A stretch of DNA of 10,111 nt from Oscillospiraceae bacterium (lineage in GTDB: Bacteria > Bacillota > Clostridia > Oscillospirales > Ruminococcaceae), in the NCBI GenBank assembly GCA_900765125.1, contig CAAFQL010000233.1, positions 1 through 10,111 on the forward strand, written 5' to 3'. The notes under the pieces are model-generated. The model saw nothing but the letters and a program-made list of their open reading frames with translations, was not told the DNA's origin and did not search any database. Below are positions 1 through 7,027 of the stretch, piece after piece (position 1 is the stretch's first letter; each line of letters starts with the position of its first letter). The position numbers were made by a program, and so were the translations under genes.

Positions 1-2
1 CG

Positions 3-278
3 GAAGAAGAAAGAAAAAAACTTACATATCTTCGTAAGGTATTTTCAAGTCTCCTTATAACGGGACCTTTTTCAATAGTTCTCGGATTTGACGGAGGTCT
101 TATGGCACTTAATGATCGTCTGAAGCTGCGTTCAATGGTCGTTGGTGAAAAGGACGATAAAGTGTTCATCGCAAGCGAAGAAGCTGCCATTCGTGTAATG
201 GAGCCAAATGCCGAAAACATTTATGCTCCGGCAGGAGGAGAGCCTGTAATTGTAAGAGTAAAGGAGGGCAAATTCTGA
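3..278 (+). CDS. Class II glutamine amidotransferase (glutaminase part of split glutamate synthase), C-terminal fragment
   Basis: This is the last 91 codons of a gene whose start lies before the window. The frame is open from base 3 to the TGA at 276-278. The protein contains GPFSIVLGFDGGLMALNDR, then a stretch ending in NIYAPAGGEPVIVRV, which resembles the C-terminal part of the class II (Ntn-type) glutaminase domain of glutamate synthase (GltB1-like). The catalytic N-terminal Cys would be upstream, so it cannot be checked here. In this family the domain hydrolyses glutamine and passes ammonia to the FMN domain. Its stop overlaps the next gene's ATG by one base (TGATG), which suggests translational coupling and points to the same complex. 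The family call rests mainly on this context plus the motif, because no catalytic residue is visible. Confidence 0.85.
   Translation, partial: EEERKKLTYLRKVFSSLLITGPFSIVLGFDGGLMALNDRLKLRSMVVGEKDDKVFIASEEAAIRVMEPNAENIYAPAGGEPVIVRVKEGKF
262..268 (+). promoter_or_regulatory. Ribosome-binding site of the FMN glutamate synthase gene, inside the preceding gene
   Basis: AGGAGGG lies 9 bases before the ATG at 278 and within the last codons of the amidotransferase gene. It fixes the start of the downstream gene at 278 and supports coupled translation of the two glutamate synthase parts. Confidence 0.75.
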
Positions 279-1783
279 TGGGCGTAGAATTTTTATATCC
301 TGAATTTGAAGTAATAAGAAATGATAATCGCTGTATTTCATGCAGAGTTTGTGAGCGTCAATGTGCAAATGAGGTTCATTCATATGATCCAGAAAACGGC
401 ATTATGATCAGTGATGAAACTAAATGTGTAAACTGCCAGCGTTGTGTATCGCTTTGTCCTACAAGAGCACTAAAAATCGTAAAGAGCGACTGTAAATTGC
501 GTGAAAACGCAAACTGGAAAGATGCTACAATCAAAGAAATATATAAGCAAGCAAACAGCGGTGGTGTATTGCTTTCATCAATGGGTAATCCCAATCCTTT
601 GCCTGTATACTGGGATAAGATACTCATCAATGCATCTCAAGTAACTAATCCACCTATCGATCCACTGAGAGAACCTATGGAAACAAAAGTTTTCCTTGGC
701 AAAAAACCGGAAAAGATAAGCCGTGATGAAAACGGTAAACTGATATGCGAAACAAGTCCTCAGCTTGAACTTTCCATGCCGGTAATGTTCTCAGCAATGA
801 GCTACGGTTCCATAAGCTACAACGCTCACGAATCCCTTGCAAGGGCGGCAACAGAACTTGGTGTACTTTATAATACAGGTGAAGGCGGACTCCACGAAGA
901 TTTTTATTGCTACGGCGAAAATACGATCGTACAGGTAGCTTCCGGCCGTTTTGGTGTTTATAAAGACTATCTTGAAGCAGGAGCAGCTGTTGAAATAAAA
1001 ATGGGTCAGGGTGCTAAGCCCGGTATCGGCGGACATCTTCCAGGCACTAAAATTGTAGGAGATGTTTCAAGAACACGTATGATACCGGAAGGTTCAGATG
1101 CAATTTCTCCTGCACCTCATCACGATATTTACTCCATTGAGGATCTGAGACAGCTTGTATTCTCACTTAAAGAAGCTACAGAATATAAAAAGCCTGTAAT
1201 TGTAAAGGTTGCAGCTGTGCATAATATTGCCGCTATTGCCAGCGGTATTGCACGAAGCGGTGCTGATATAATTGCAATTGACGGTTTCCGTGGCGGTACA
1301 GGTGCTGCACCTACAAGAATCCGTGATAATGTAGGTATTCCAATTGAACTTGCTCTTGCCTCCGTCGATCAGCGTCTCCGTGATGAGGGTATAAGAAATA
1401 ATGTTTCCTTAGTAGTAGGCGGTAGTATCCGCAGTTCCGCTGATGTTATAAAGGCTGTTGCACTTGGTGCAGATGCGTGCTACGTTGCAACTGCGGCAGT
1501 TCTTGCACTGGGATGCCACCTCTGCCGTACCTGCCAAAGCGGTAAATGCAACTGGGGTATTGCAACACAGCGTCCGGATCTTGTAAAACGTCTCAACCCT
1601 GATATTGGCAGCCAGCGTCTTATCAATCTCATGAATGCATGGCGTCATGAAATCAAAGAACTTATGGGTGGCATGGGCATTAACTCCATTGAAGCGCTTC
1701 GTGGAAACAGACTGATGCTTCGTGGAATCGGACTTAATGAGAAAGAACTCCAGATACTTGGAATCTCTCATGCCGGTGAATAG
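278..1783 (+). CDS. Glutamate synthase, FMN-binding synthase domain with N-terminal 2x[4Fe-4S] (archaeal-type GltB2)
   Basis: This 501-residue protein is the synthase core of a split GOGAT: 2-oxoglutarate plus ammonia and two electrons give glutamate in a cytoplasmic TIM barrel. Residues 19-29 and 50-60 each carry C-x2-C-x2-C-x3-C, two ferredoxin-type [4Fe-4S] sites that standard bacterial GltB lacks. The barrel shows FRGGTGAAPTRIRD near 337-350 and VVGGSIRSSADV near 379-390, typical FMN/substrate regions of the family. Cys413, Cys419 and Cys424 match the C-x5-C-x4-C pattern that binds [3Fe-4S] in GltB, followed by WGIATQ. An additional Cys416 sits inside that pattern. Length fits the archaeal-type stand-alone domain rather than the roughly 1500-residue bacterial GltB. 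The stop TAG overlaps the next gene's AGGAGG. The function call is firm. Which partner supplies electrons is inferred from the neighbours. Confidence 0.95.
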   Translation: MGVEFLYPEFEVIRNDNRCISCRVCERQCANEVHSYDPENGIMISDETKCVNCQRCVSLCPTRALKIVKSDCKLRENANWKDATIKEIYKQANSGGVLLSSMGNPNPLPVYWDKILINASQVTNPPIDPLREPMETKVFLGKKPEKISRDENGKLICETSPQLELSMPVMFSAMSYGSISYNAHESLARAATELGVLYNTGEGGLHEDFYCYGENTIVQVASGRFGVYKDYLEAGAAVEIKMGQGAKPGIGGHLPGTKIVGDVSRTRMIPEGSDAISPAPHHDIYSIEDLRQLVFSLKEATEYKKPVIVKVAAVHNIAAIASGIARSGADIIAIDGFRGGTGAAPTRIRDNVGIPIELALASVDQRLRDEGIRNNVSLVVGGSIRSSADVIKAVALGADACYVATAAVLALGCHLCRTCQSGKCNWGIATQRPDLVKRLNPDIGSQRLINLMNAWRHEIKELMGGMGINSIEALRGNRLMLRGIGLNEKELQILGISHAGE

Positions 1784-1796
1784 GAGGTAAACTTAA

Positions 1797-2225
1797 ATGA
1801 AACGAATATATGCCAATGAAAAATGGTGTCTTGGCTGTCGTTTATGTGAATATAACTGTGCCTTTGCAAATTCAGGGGAAGTTAATATGGTAAAAGCACT
1901 AAAAGGCAAGCCCATTTTCCCAAGAATACATATTGATGGAGATGACAGCATCAATTTCGCAGTTTCATGCCGTCACTGCAAAGATCCTCTTTGTGTTAAA
2001 AGCTGCATATCAGGTGCATTATCTATAAAAGACGGAGTTATTTGCATTGATCATAACAAATGTGTTGGCTGCCTTACCTGTATTCTGGTCTGTCCTTATG
2101 GTGCTGTGGCTGAAGGTGAACACGGTATTGTACAGAAATGTGAGCTTTGTCTTGAAAACTCGTGCGGAGAACCTGCCTGTGTAAAGGGATGTCCGAACAA
2201 GGCTATTGTTTATGAGGAGAGGTGA
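1797..2225 (+). CDS. Four-cluster [4Fe-4S] ferredoxin-like electron-transfer protein (HycB/CooF-like)
   Basis: This small 142-residue soluble protein has cysteines grouped as in the HycB/CooF/DmsB-type polyferredoxin family: C11-C14-C17-C21, C58-C61-C66-C70, C89-C92-C95-C99 and C115-C118-C128-C132. That gives sixteen ligands, enough for four [4Fe-4S] clusters, with two non-ligand Cys (83 and 123). PYGAV and PNKAI follow the last two groups, as in ferredoxins. It has no membrane segment or signal peptide. It starts 13 bases after the FMN synthase gene, and its SD overlaps that gene's stop codon. Known relatives carry electrons between a redox enzyme and a partner. Here its place between the FMN synthase and a FAD oxidoreductase suggests that it wires the two together, which is inference. 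A role with an external ferredoxin is possible. Confidence 0.9.
   Translation: MKRIYANEKWCLGCRLCEYNCAFANSGEVNMVKALKGKPIFPRIHIDGDDSINFAVSCRHCKDPLCVKSCISGALSIKDGVICIDHNKCVGCLTCILVCPYGAVAEGEHGIVQKCELCLENSCGEPACVKGCPNKAIVYEER
2214..2222 (+). promoter_or_regulatory. Ribosome-binding site that decides the start of the FAD oxidoreductase gene
   Basis: GAGGAGAGG ends at 2222, 8 bases before the ATG at 2231. A GTG in the same frame begins at 2222, inside this site, and would leave only about two bases to GAGGAG. The ATG is therefore the better start. The site lies inside the 3' end of the ferredoxin-like gene. Confidence 0.7.
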
Positions 2226-2230
2226 CTAAA

Positions 2231-3478
2231 ATGAAACAGTATGTAATTATAGGAAATGGCGTTGCTGCTGCCGGCTGTATTGAAGGTATACGCAGTATAG
2301 ACAGTGAAAGCAAGATTACTGTTATATCTGAGGAAAAACATCCCGTTTATTGCCGCCCTCTTATATCATATTATCTGGAAGGCAAGACAAACCTTGAGAA
2401 GATGAACTACAGGAGCAATGATTACTATAAAAAAATGGACTGCGATGTTATATATGGAAAAAAAGCTGTAAGAATAAGCCGGGATACAAAAGAAATTATT
2501 CTTGATGACAACAGTATTATTTCTTATGACGCTGCATGCGTTGCCGCCGGTTCTTCTCCATTTGTTCCGCCGTTTGCAGGACTTGACAAAGTTGAAAAAA
2601 AGTTCTCCTTCATGACAATAGATGATACTCTTGCACTTGAATCTGCTGTCAATAAAAGTTCAAAGGTTCTTATCATAGGAGCAGGTCTTATAGGCCTTAA
2701 ATGTGCTGAGGGCTTAAAGGAACGAGTAGCAGAAATAACAGTATGTGACCTTTCTGACAGAGTACTTTCAAGTATTCTTGATAACGAATGCGCTGCTATG
2801 ATGCAGAAAAAACTTGAAGAAAATGGTATTTCCTTTATGTTAGGCGACAGTGCTAAGCATTTTGAAAAAAATACTGCATTTATGAAAAGCGGTAAGACGG
2901 TAGAATTTGACGTTCTTGTTTTAGCTGTAGGTGTACGTGCAAACACCTTTCTTGTAAAGGAAGCAAATGGTGAAGTAAACCGTGGTATTATAATAAATGA
3001 CCGCATGGAAACTACCGTTCCGGATATATATTCAGCAGGTGACTGCACAGAAGGAAACGACATTTCTCTCGGAGGCAAAAGAGTACTTGCTATTCTTCCA
3101 AACGCCTATATGCAGGGAAAATGTGCAGGAACAAATATGGCTGGCGGAAATGCAGTTTTTGACAATGCAATCCCAATGAATTCCATAGGTTTCTTCGGAC
3201 TTCATGCAATGACAGCCGGAAGCTACTTCACTGAAAATGAAGGCGGCGAAATGTATGAGGAAAAGAGTGAGGGTACACTCAAAAGGCTATTTACCCGTGA
3301 CGGACTTCTGACCGGTTATATAATGATCGGAAATACCAAGAGAGCCGGAATATACACTTCACTTATACGTGAAAAGACTCCTCTCAGCTCTATAGACTTT
3401 GATTTACTGAAAAAAGATGCAACTTTTGCAGCATTTTCACGGGAAAGCCGCATAAATAAGTTCGGAGGTGCAGTATAA
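2231..3478 (+). CDS. FAD/NAD(P)-dependent oxidoreductase of the GOGAT cluster
   Basis: This 415-residue flavoprotein belongs to the pyridine-nucleotide disulfide oxidoreductase fold (NADH oxidase, rubredoxin reductase and NirB-like). An N-terminal FAD dinucleotide site reads VIIGNGVAAAG (residues 5-15), followed by YCRPLISYYLEGK near 40-52, typical of NirB/rubredoxin-reductase relatives. A second dinucleotide fold, IIGAGLIGL (148-156), should bind NAD(P)H. IYSAGDC (266-272) carries the FAD-binding GD. There is no CxxxxC redox disulfide like that of lipoamide dehydrogenases, and no N-terminal Fe-S domain like that of GltD. By family it oxidises NAD(P)H and passes electrons to a one-electron carrier, here probably the ferredoxin-like protein just upstream. 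The start is ATG 2231, chosen from the SD position. It lies 5 bases after one gene and 2 bases before the next. The exact donor and acceptor are not shown by the sequence. Confidence 0.88.
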   Translation: MKQYVIIGNGVAAAGCIEGIRSIDSESKITVISEEKHPVYCRPLISYYLEGKTNLEKMNYRSNDYYKKMDCDVIYGKKAVRISRDTKEIILDDNSIISYDAACVAAGSSPFVPPFAGLDKVEKKFSFMTIDDTLALESAVNKSSKVLIIGAGLIGLKCAEGLKERVAEITVCDLSDRVLSSILDNECAAMMQKKLEENGISFMLGDSAKHFEKNTAFMKSGKTVEFDVLVLAVGVRANTFLVKEANGEVNRGIIINDRMETTVPDIYSAGDCTEGNDISLGGKRVLAILPNAYMQGKCAGTNMAGGNAVFDNAIPMNSIGFFGLHAMTAGSYFTENEGGEMYEEKSEGTLKRLFTRDGLLTGYIMIGNTKRAGIYTSLIREKTPLSSIDFDLLKKDATFAAFSRESRINKFGGAV

Positions 3479-3480
3479 TA

Positions 3481-4209
3481 ATGCTAATAGATGTAACAAA
3501 CCTTGACTATCTTGATTACAAGAAGTTAAACGATAAAATTCGTGAATCTCTTGAAGATTGCACGATTGAAGGATGCTGCGGTCAGAGATTCATAGGTGCC
3601 GGTATGTCCGATAAAAACATTACCATTAATGGAGTGCCCGGAAATGCTCTTGGTGCATACCTCAACGGTGCTGCTATTACGGTAAAAGCAAATGCTCAGG
3701 ATGCAGTTGGAGATACCATGAATGAAGGAAAAATAATCATTCATGGAAATATCGGCGATGCAGCAGGATATGCAATGCGTGGAGGAAAAATATTTGTAAA
3801 AGGCAATGCTGGTTATCGTGCAGGTATCCACATGAAACAGTATAAAGATAAAATACCTGTTATGATCATTGGCGGAACAGCTGGAAGTTTTTTAGGAGAA
3901 TACCAGGCTGGCGGTGTAATTGTTATACTTGGGCTTAATTCTAATAACCAACGTATTGTGGGTAACTTCCCTTGTACCGGAATGCACGGCGGCAAACTCT
4001 TTTTAAGAGGAAAATGTGATAATATAAGTTTTCCGCAGCAGGTAACTGCAAGAGAAGCATCTTCTGATGATTTGACCGAAATAGAAACATATGTAGCAGA
4101 ATTTTGCAGGCACTTCGGTACAAGTGCAGATGAAATAATGAATTCTCCTTTTACCGTTGTAACTCCGGACAGCAGCAACCCATTCAAACAAATGTATGTT
4201 GCAAACTGA
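3481..4209 (+). CDS. Stand-alone GXGXG domain of glutamate synthase (GltB3-like)
   Basis: This 242-residue protein is a right-handed beta-helix of the glutamate synthase C-terminal (GXGXG, FwdC-like) family. Glycine turns recur about every 19-20 residues: GNALGAYLNG (54-63), VGDTMNEG (76-83), IGDAAGYAMRGG (91-102), AGYRAGIHM (110-118), GEYQAGG (139-145) and GNFPCTGMHGG (161-171). A mostly helical tail of about 60 residues follows. In bacterial GltB this domain is fused to the other two and is structural, packing against the ammonia tunnel. Here it is a separate gene, split from the FMN part by two electron-transfer genes. Its SD (GGAGG, 3464-3468) is 12 bases from the ATG, longer than at the other genes, so slightly weaker initiation is possible. 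No better in-frame start is visible. Confidence 0.9.
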   Translation: MLIDVTNLDYLDYKKLNDKIRESLEDCTIEGCCGQRFIGAGMSDKNITINGVPGNALGAYLNGAAITVKANAQDAVGDTMNEGKIIIHGNIGDAAGYAMRGGKIFVKGNAGYRAGIHMKQYKDKIPVMIIGGTAGSFLGEYQAGGVIVILGLNSNNQRIVGNFPCTGMHGGKLFLRGKCDNISFPQQVTAREASSDDLTEIETYVAEFCRHFGTSADEIMNSPFTVVTPDSSNPFKQMYVAN

Positions 4210-4228
4210 AAGTGAAAGAAGGTGAACC

Positions 4229-5440
4229 ATGAAATATTCAAGAGAAGAGGTAGCTCAGTTCATTATGGAGGAAGATGTAAAATTTATACGTCTTACATTC
4301 TGTGATGTATTCGGAAAGCAAAAGAATATATCCATAATGCCGGATGAGCTTTCACGTGCATTTACTCAAGGTATCGCATTTGATGCCTCTGCTATTGAAG
4401 GCTTCGGTGATGAAACTCACTCTGACCTGCTGCTTCACCCTGATGCTGATACTCTTATGATACTGCCATGGAGACCAGAACACGGTAAAGTCGTTCGTAT
4501 GTTCTGCTCTATAACTTACCCCGATGGCAAATTATTTGAATGTGATACAAGAAGTATTCTTAAAAGAGCTGTCAAAGATGCAGAAGAAGCAGGACTTAGC
4601 TTTTCATTTGGTTCTGAGCAGGAATTCTATCTTTTCAAGCTTGATGATAATGGTGAGCGTACAAATATTCCTTATGATAATGCAGGTTATATGGACATAG
4701 CTCCTGATGATAAGGGAGAAAATATCCGCCGTGAAATATGCCTTACACTTGAACAGATGGGAATACGTCCTGAAAGTTCTCATCACGAAGAAGGTCCGGG
4801 ACAAAATGAAATAGATTTTCGCTATTCAGATCCGCTGACTGCTGCGGATAATGCTCAGACATTTCAGGCTATAGTTAAAACAGTAGCAGGAAGAAATGGG
4901 CTTTTCGCAAACTTCAGCCCAAAGCCTATCAAGGATAAAGCTGGAAATGGTTTCCATATAAATATGTCTGTAAAGTCATCAGACGGAAGTGATAATCTAT
5001 ATGACATGATAGCAGGTGTGCTGAATAAGATCTCTGATATGACTGCATTTCTCAATCCTTCCGAAGAATCTTACGAACGTTTTGGCCGAAGCAAGGCTCC
5101 GGGGTATATTTCATGGTCAAGTGAGAATCGATCTCAGCTTGTGCGCATTCCTGCAGCAGAAGGAAGATACCGTCGTGCAGAGCTTCGTTCTCCAGATCCT
5201 ACTGCAAATCCTTATCTTGCATTTGCTCTTATAATCTATGCAAGTATTCATGGAATACAAAATAAGCTTGATCTACCACCGGCAGCAGATATCAATTTAT
5301 ATAAAGCAGATAATGATACTCTCTCCAAATTCCAAAAACTTCCAGAAGCTCTTAAAACAGCCTGCAATATTGCAGCTTCAAGTGAGTTTATAAAAGAACA
5401 TATTCCAGCTCCTGTACTGAATATCTACTGCCACAGATAA
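4229..5440 (+). CDS. glnA: Glutamine synthetase type I, compact form
   Basis: This enzyme forms glutamine from glutamate, ammonia and ATP in the cytoplasm. The usual GSI active-site pieces are present. FGSEQEF holds metal ligands Glu130 and Glu132. HHEEGPGQNEID holds Glu187 and Glu194. NGFHINMS holds His243. ENRSQLVRIP holds the substrate Arg301 and Arg306. RRAELRSPDPTANPY holds Glu318 and Arg320. The N-terminal beta-grasp region carries FDASAIEGF in place of the usual FDGSSI-G. At 403 residues it is about 40 shorter than the roughly 444 of Bacillus GlnA. Compared from memory, the losses fall after NMSV, after ADINLYKA, and at the C-terminus, which stops at PVLNIYCHR. The next gene begins 33 bp later, with no remnant of the tail. 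No adenylylation-type Tyr motif is evident, so GlnE control is unlikely. AAGGTG at 4219-4224 is the SD. Activity is likely but feedback control may differ. Confidence 0.93.
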   Translation: MKYSREEVAQFIMEEDVKFIRLTFCDVFGKQKNISIMPDELSRAFTQGIAFDASAIEGFGDETHSDLLLHPDADTLMILPWRPEHGKVVRMFCSITYPDGKLFECDTRSILKRAVKDAEEAGLSFSFGSEQEFYLFKLDDNGERTNIPYDNAGYMDIAPDDKGENIRREICLTLEQMGIRPESSHHEEGPGQNEIDFRYSDPLTAADNAQTFQAIVKTVAGRNGLFANFSPKPIKDKAGNGFHINMSVKSSDGSDNLYDMIAGVLNKISDMTAFLNPSEESYERFGRSKAPGYISWSSENRSQLVRIPAAEGRYRRAELRSPDPTANPYLAFALIIYASIHGIQNKLDLPPAADINLYKADNDTLSKFQKLPEALKTACNIAASSEFIKEHIPAPVLNIYCHR

Positions 5441-5473
5441 ATATTTCTTAAACCGTAAAAGGGGTGTAAATAA

Positions 5474-6058
5474 ATGAGTTTAAAAGAACGAGTTTACAGC
5501 GTTCTTGTTGTATCTGCTTCAAAGAGTTTTAATCTATCTCTTGCAGATATGCTCCCCAAATCTAAGTATTATCCGGTCAGTACTGCTGCAAGTGTCAGTA
5601 CAGCCAAACGTAACGCCGCAGAAAAAGAATTTGATTTTATTATGATAAATTCTCCTTTACCAGATGATCCAGGTATAAATTTTGCTATTGATATATCTGT
5701 AAGAACCGGTACGGCTGTGCTGCTTCTGGTAAGAAATGACATACACGATGAGATTTATGATAAAGTTACTGAACATGGCGTTTTTACAATGCCGAAACCC
5801 ACTTCAAGGCTGTCTATGATACAGGCAATGAGATGGCTTGCCTGCGCAAGGGAACGTATGCGCAAATCTGAAAAGCGTACACTTTCCTTTGAAGAAAAAA
5901 TGGAAGAGATACGTATTGTAAATCGTGCAAAACTTTTGCTTATAAGCGAACTGAAAATGAGCGAACCTAATGCACATCACTATATACAAAAACAAGCCAT
6001 GGACAGATGCATTTCATGCAAAGAGGTCGCAGAGAATATTATACTTACGTACTCATAA
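5474..6058 (+). CDS. ANTAR-domain antiterminator with a degenerate receiver
   Basis: This 194-residue protein has two parts. Residues 7-125 resemble a response-regulator receiver. The usual acidic pair is replaced (VLVVSAS, 10-16), the phospho-acceptor Asp position is Asn59 (IMINSPLP), and the conserved Thr/Ser is replaced near VLLLVRN, although Lys108 remains in MPKP. A helical linker (about 122-145) leads to an ANTAR domain (about 138-191) with EIRIVNRAKLLLISELKMSE and the signature QKQAMDR. ANTAR domains bind paired hairpins in RNA and prevent termination, as in the AmiR, NasR and EutV families. The last-gene position after glutamine synthetase suggests that it senses nitrogen status and controls GS-GOGAT or related transcripts, which is inferred. 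Without the Asp, phosphorylation is unlikely, so binding of a protein or small molecule is more plausible. AGGGGTG lies 7 bases before the ATG. Confidence 0.9.
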   Translation: MSLKERVYSVLVVSASKSFNLSLADMLPKSKYYPVSTAASVSTAKRNAAEKEFDFIMINSPLPDDPGINFAIDISVRTGTAVLLLVRNDIHDEIYDKVTEHGVFTMPKPTSRLSMIQAMRWLACARERMRKSEKRTLSFEEKMEEIRIVNRAKLLLISELKMSEPNAHHYIQKQAMDRCISCKEVAENIILTYS

Positions 6059-6077
6059 TTAAAGATAAACAGACTAA

Positions 6078-6120
6078 AAAACACATCAGAAGAATATGTT
6101 TCTGATGTGTTTTCTTTTAT
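6078..6120. terminator. Bidirectional intrinsic terminator between convergent operons
   Basis: A perfect 13 bp stem pairs 6078-6090 with 6101-6113 (core ACACATCAGA / TCTGATGTGT) around a 10-base apex that could close further by an A-T and a G-U pair. T-rich sequence follows on the plus strand (6111-6120 and onward). Five A's at 6076-6080 give a T-run on the minus strand. The ANTAR gene ends 19 bases before the stem and the convergent permease gene ends at 6122, so the hairpin can stop both operons. Confidence 0.9.
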
Positions 6121-6121
6121 T

Positions 6122-7027
6122 TTATCGTTTTGATTTTCTTTTTAAAAGTACTCCCATTGGAACATATATTGCCAAAAGTACTGCAATAGAAGCAATAAGA
6201 GTAATATACATTGAAGAAATGGAAACCTTATCATCAAAAAAGTATAAATTACAGTCAACGGAATCCTTTATTCCCTCAACAACTTCCTTTGGAAATCCTG
6301 AATCACTCATCTCCTCAAAAACTCCACGAAGAGTATGATTTCTTAGAAGAGAAGTGGCATATGTACCCGGCAGGAAAGATATTACCTTTTGCAGTCCTGC
6401 TGAAAACTGAGAAATCGGCATATATGCTCCGCATATAAATCCATAACCTGCACTGATGATAGTGCCAACAGCTGACATCTGACCATTGCTTGAAATGAAA
6501 AAGTTGATAATTCCCGATAAAACAGCACCAAACAAGGAAAGCAAAACAACATCAAGCAGCAAGAGCATAATGTCTGTAAAGGTCATATACCAACCTGAAA
6601 CGTACATATATATAAGACCTACTACTGTTGCAGCACCGCAGATCATAAGTGTAGAGAAAAGATTTGCTGCAAAATAACTTATAGCCAATGTTCTGTTTTT
6701 AACAGAAGTCATTATAAGATCACGCCTTGCACCCGTTATTTTATCCTGAACCATAAGCATATTGGAAGTGAATGCAACAGTTACACATATTACTGCTAAA
6801 AGAGATGATATAAGCTGAGCGGCAACACATCCCCTTATCAGCTCATCTGAAACAGATGCACCGGCTGCTTCGAGTGCGCTGCGAAAACTATCTTCATAAA
6901 CCTTACCAAGAAATGTGCTATACAATACAAGCAGTATCATAGGTGTTATAAGAGAGGTGAAGAAAAGTGCCTTATCCTTAAAATAAAGCTTTATATTTCG
7001 TTTAATAAGTGCTTTCATTTGTGTCAT
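6122..7027 (-). CDS. ABC-2 type transporter permease
   Basis: This 301-residue membrane protein has six hydrophobic segments, at about 21-40, 70-92, 115-145, 152-179, 185-206 and 274-295. A soluble extracytoplasmic stretch lies between the first two and a longer one (about 207-270) precedes the last. This layout fits the ABC-2/DrrB-like export permease family, whose members pair with a separate ATPase to move drugs, lipids, polysaccharides or peptides outward. The conserved region with GGYxxP-like character appears as GFICGAYMPIS (196-206). The ATG at 7027 overlaps the ATPase stop by ATGA, with AGGAGG 9 bases upstream. A second Met at residue 4 is a possible alternative start. The gene ends at the shared terminator. 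The substrate cannot be told from sequence, and neither cargo gene nor immunity gene is adjacent in the window. Confidence 0.9.
   Translation of the reverse strand: MTQMKALIKRNIKLYFKDKALFFTSLITPMILLVLYSTFLGKVYEDSFRSALEAAGASVSDELIRGCVAAQLISSLLAVICVTVAFTSNMLMVQDKITGARRDLIMTSVKNRTLAISYFAANLFSTLMICGAATVVGLIYMYVSGWYMTFTDIMLLLLDVVLLSLFGAVLSGIINFFISSNGQMSAVGTIISAGYGFICGAYMPISQFSAGLQKVISFLPGTYATSLLRNHTLRGVFEEMSDSGFPKEVVEGIKDSVDCNLYFFDDKVSISSMYITLIASIAVLLAIYVPMGVLLKRKSKR

Noticed and set aside
2222..2230. An upstream GTG as the start of the FAD oxidoreductase
   Set aside because: It lies inside the SD sequence with about two bases to GAGGAG, while ATG 2231 has ideal spacing and gives an N-terminus that begins just before the FAD-binding strand.
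2524..3078. A 184-residue minus-strand reading frame opposite the FAD oxidoreductase
   Set aside because: It lacks recognisable domains, lies wholly inside a well-supported gene on the other strand, and reflects that gene's codon use.
3813..4241. A 142-residue minus-strand reading frame opposite the GXGXG gene
   Set aside because: It has no family features and overlaps the ends of two well-supported plus-strand genes.
5441..5473. A frameshift hiding the missing C-terminus of glutamine synthetase
   Set aside because: The gap is only 33 bp before the ANTAR gene and encodes nothing like the missing tail in any frame, so the short form appears natural.
6078..6113. ANTAR-type hexaloop target in the terminator hairpin
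   Set aside because: With extra A-T and G-U pairs the apex becomes a six-base loop AATATG, which has A at position 1 but not G at position 4, and no second paired hairpin lies upstream.
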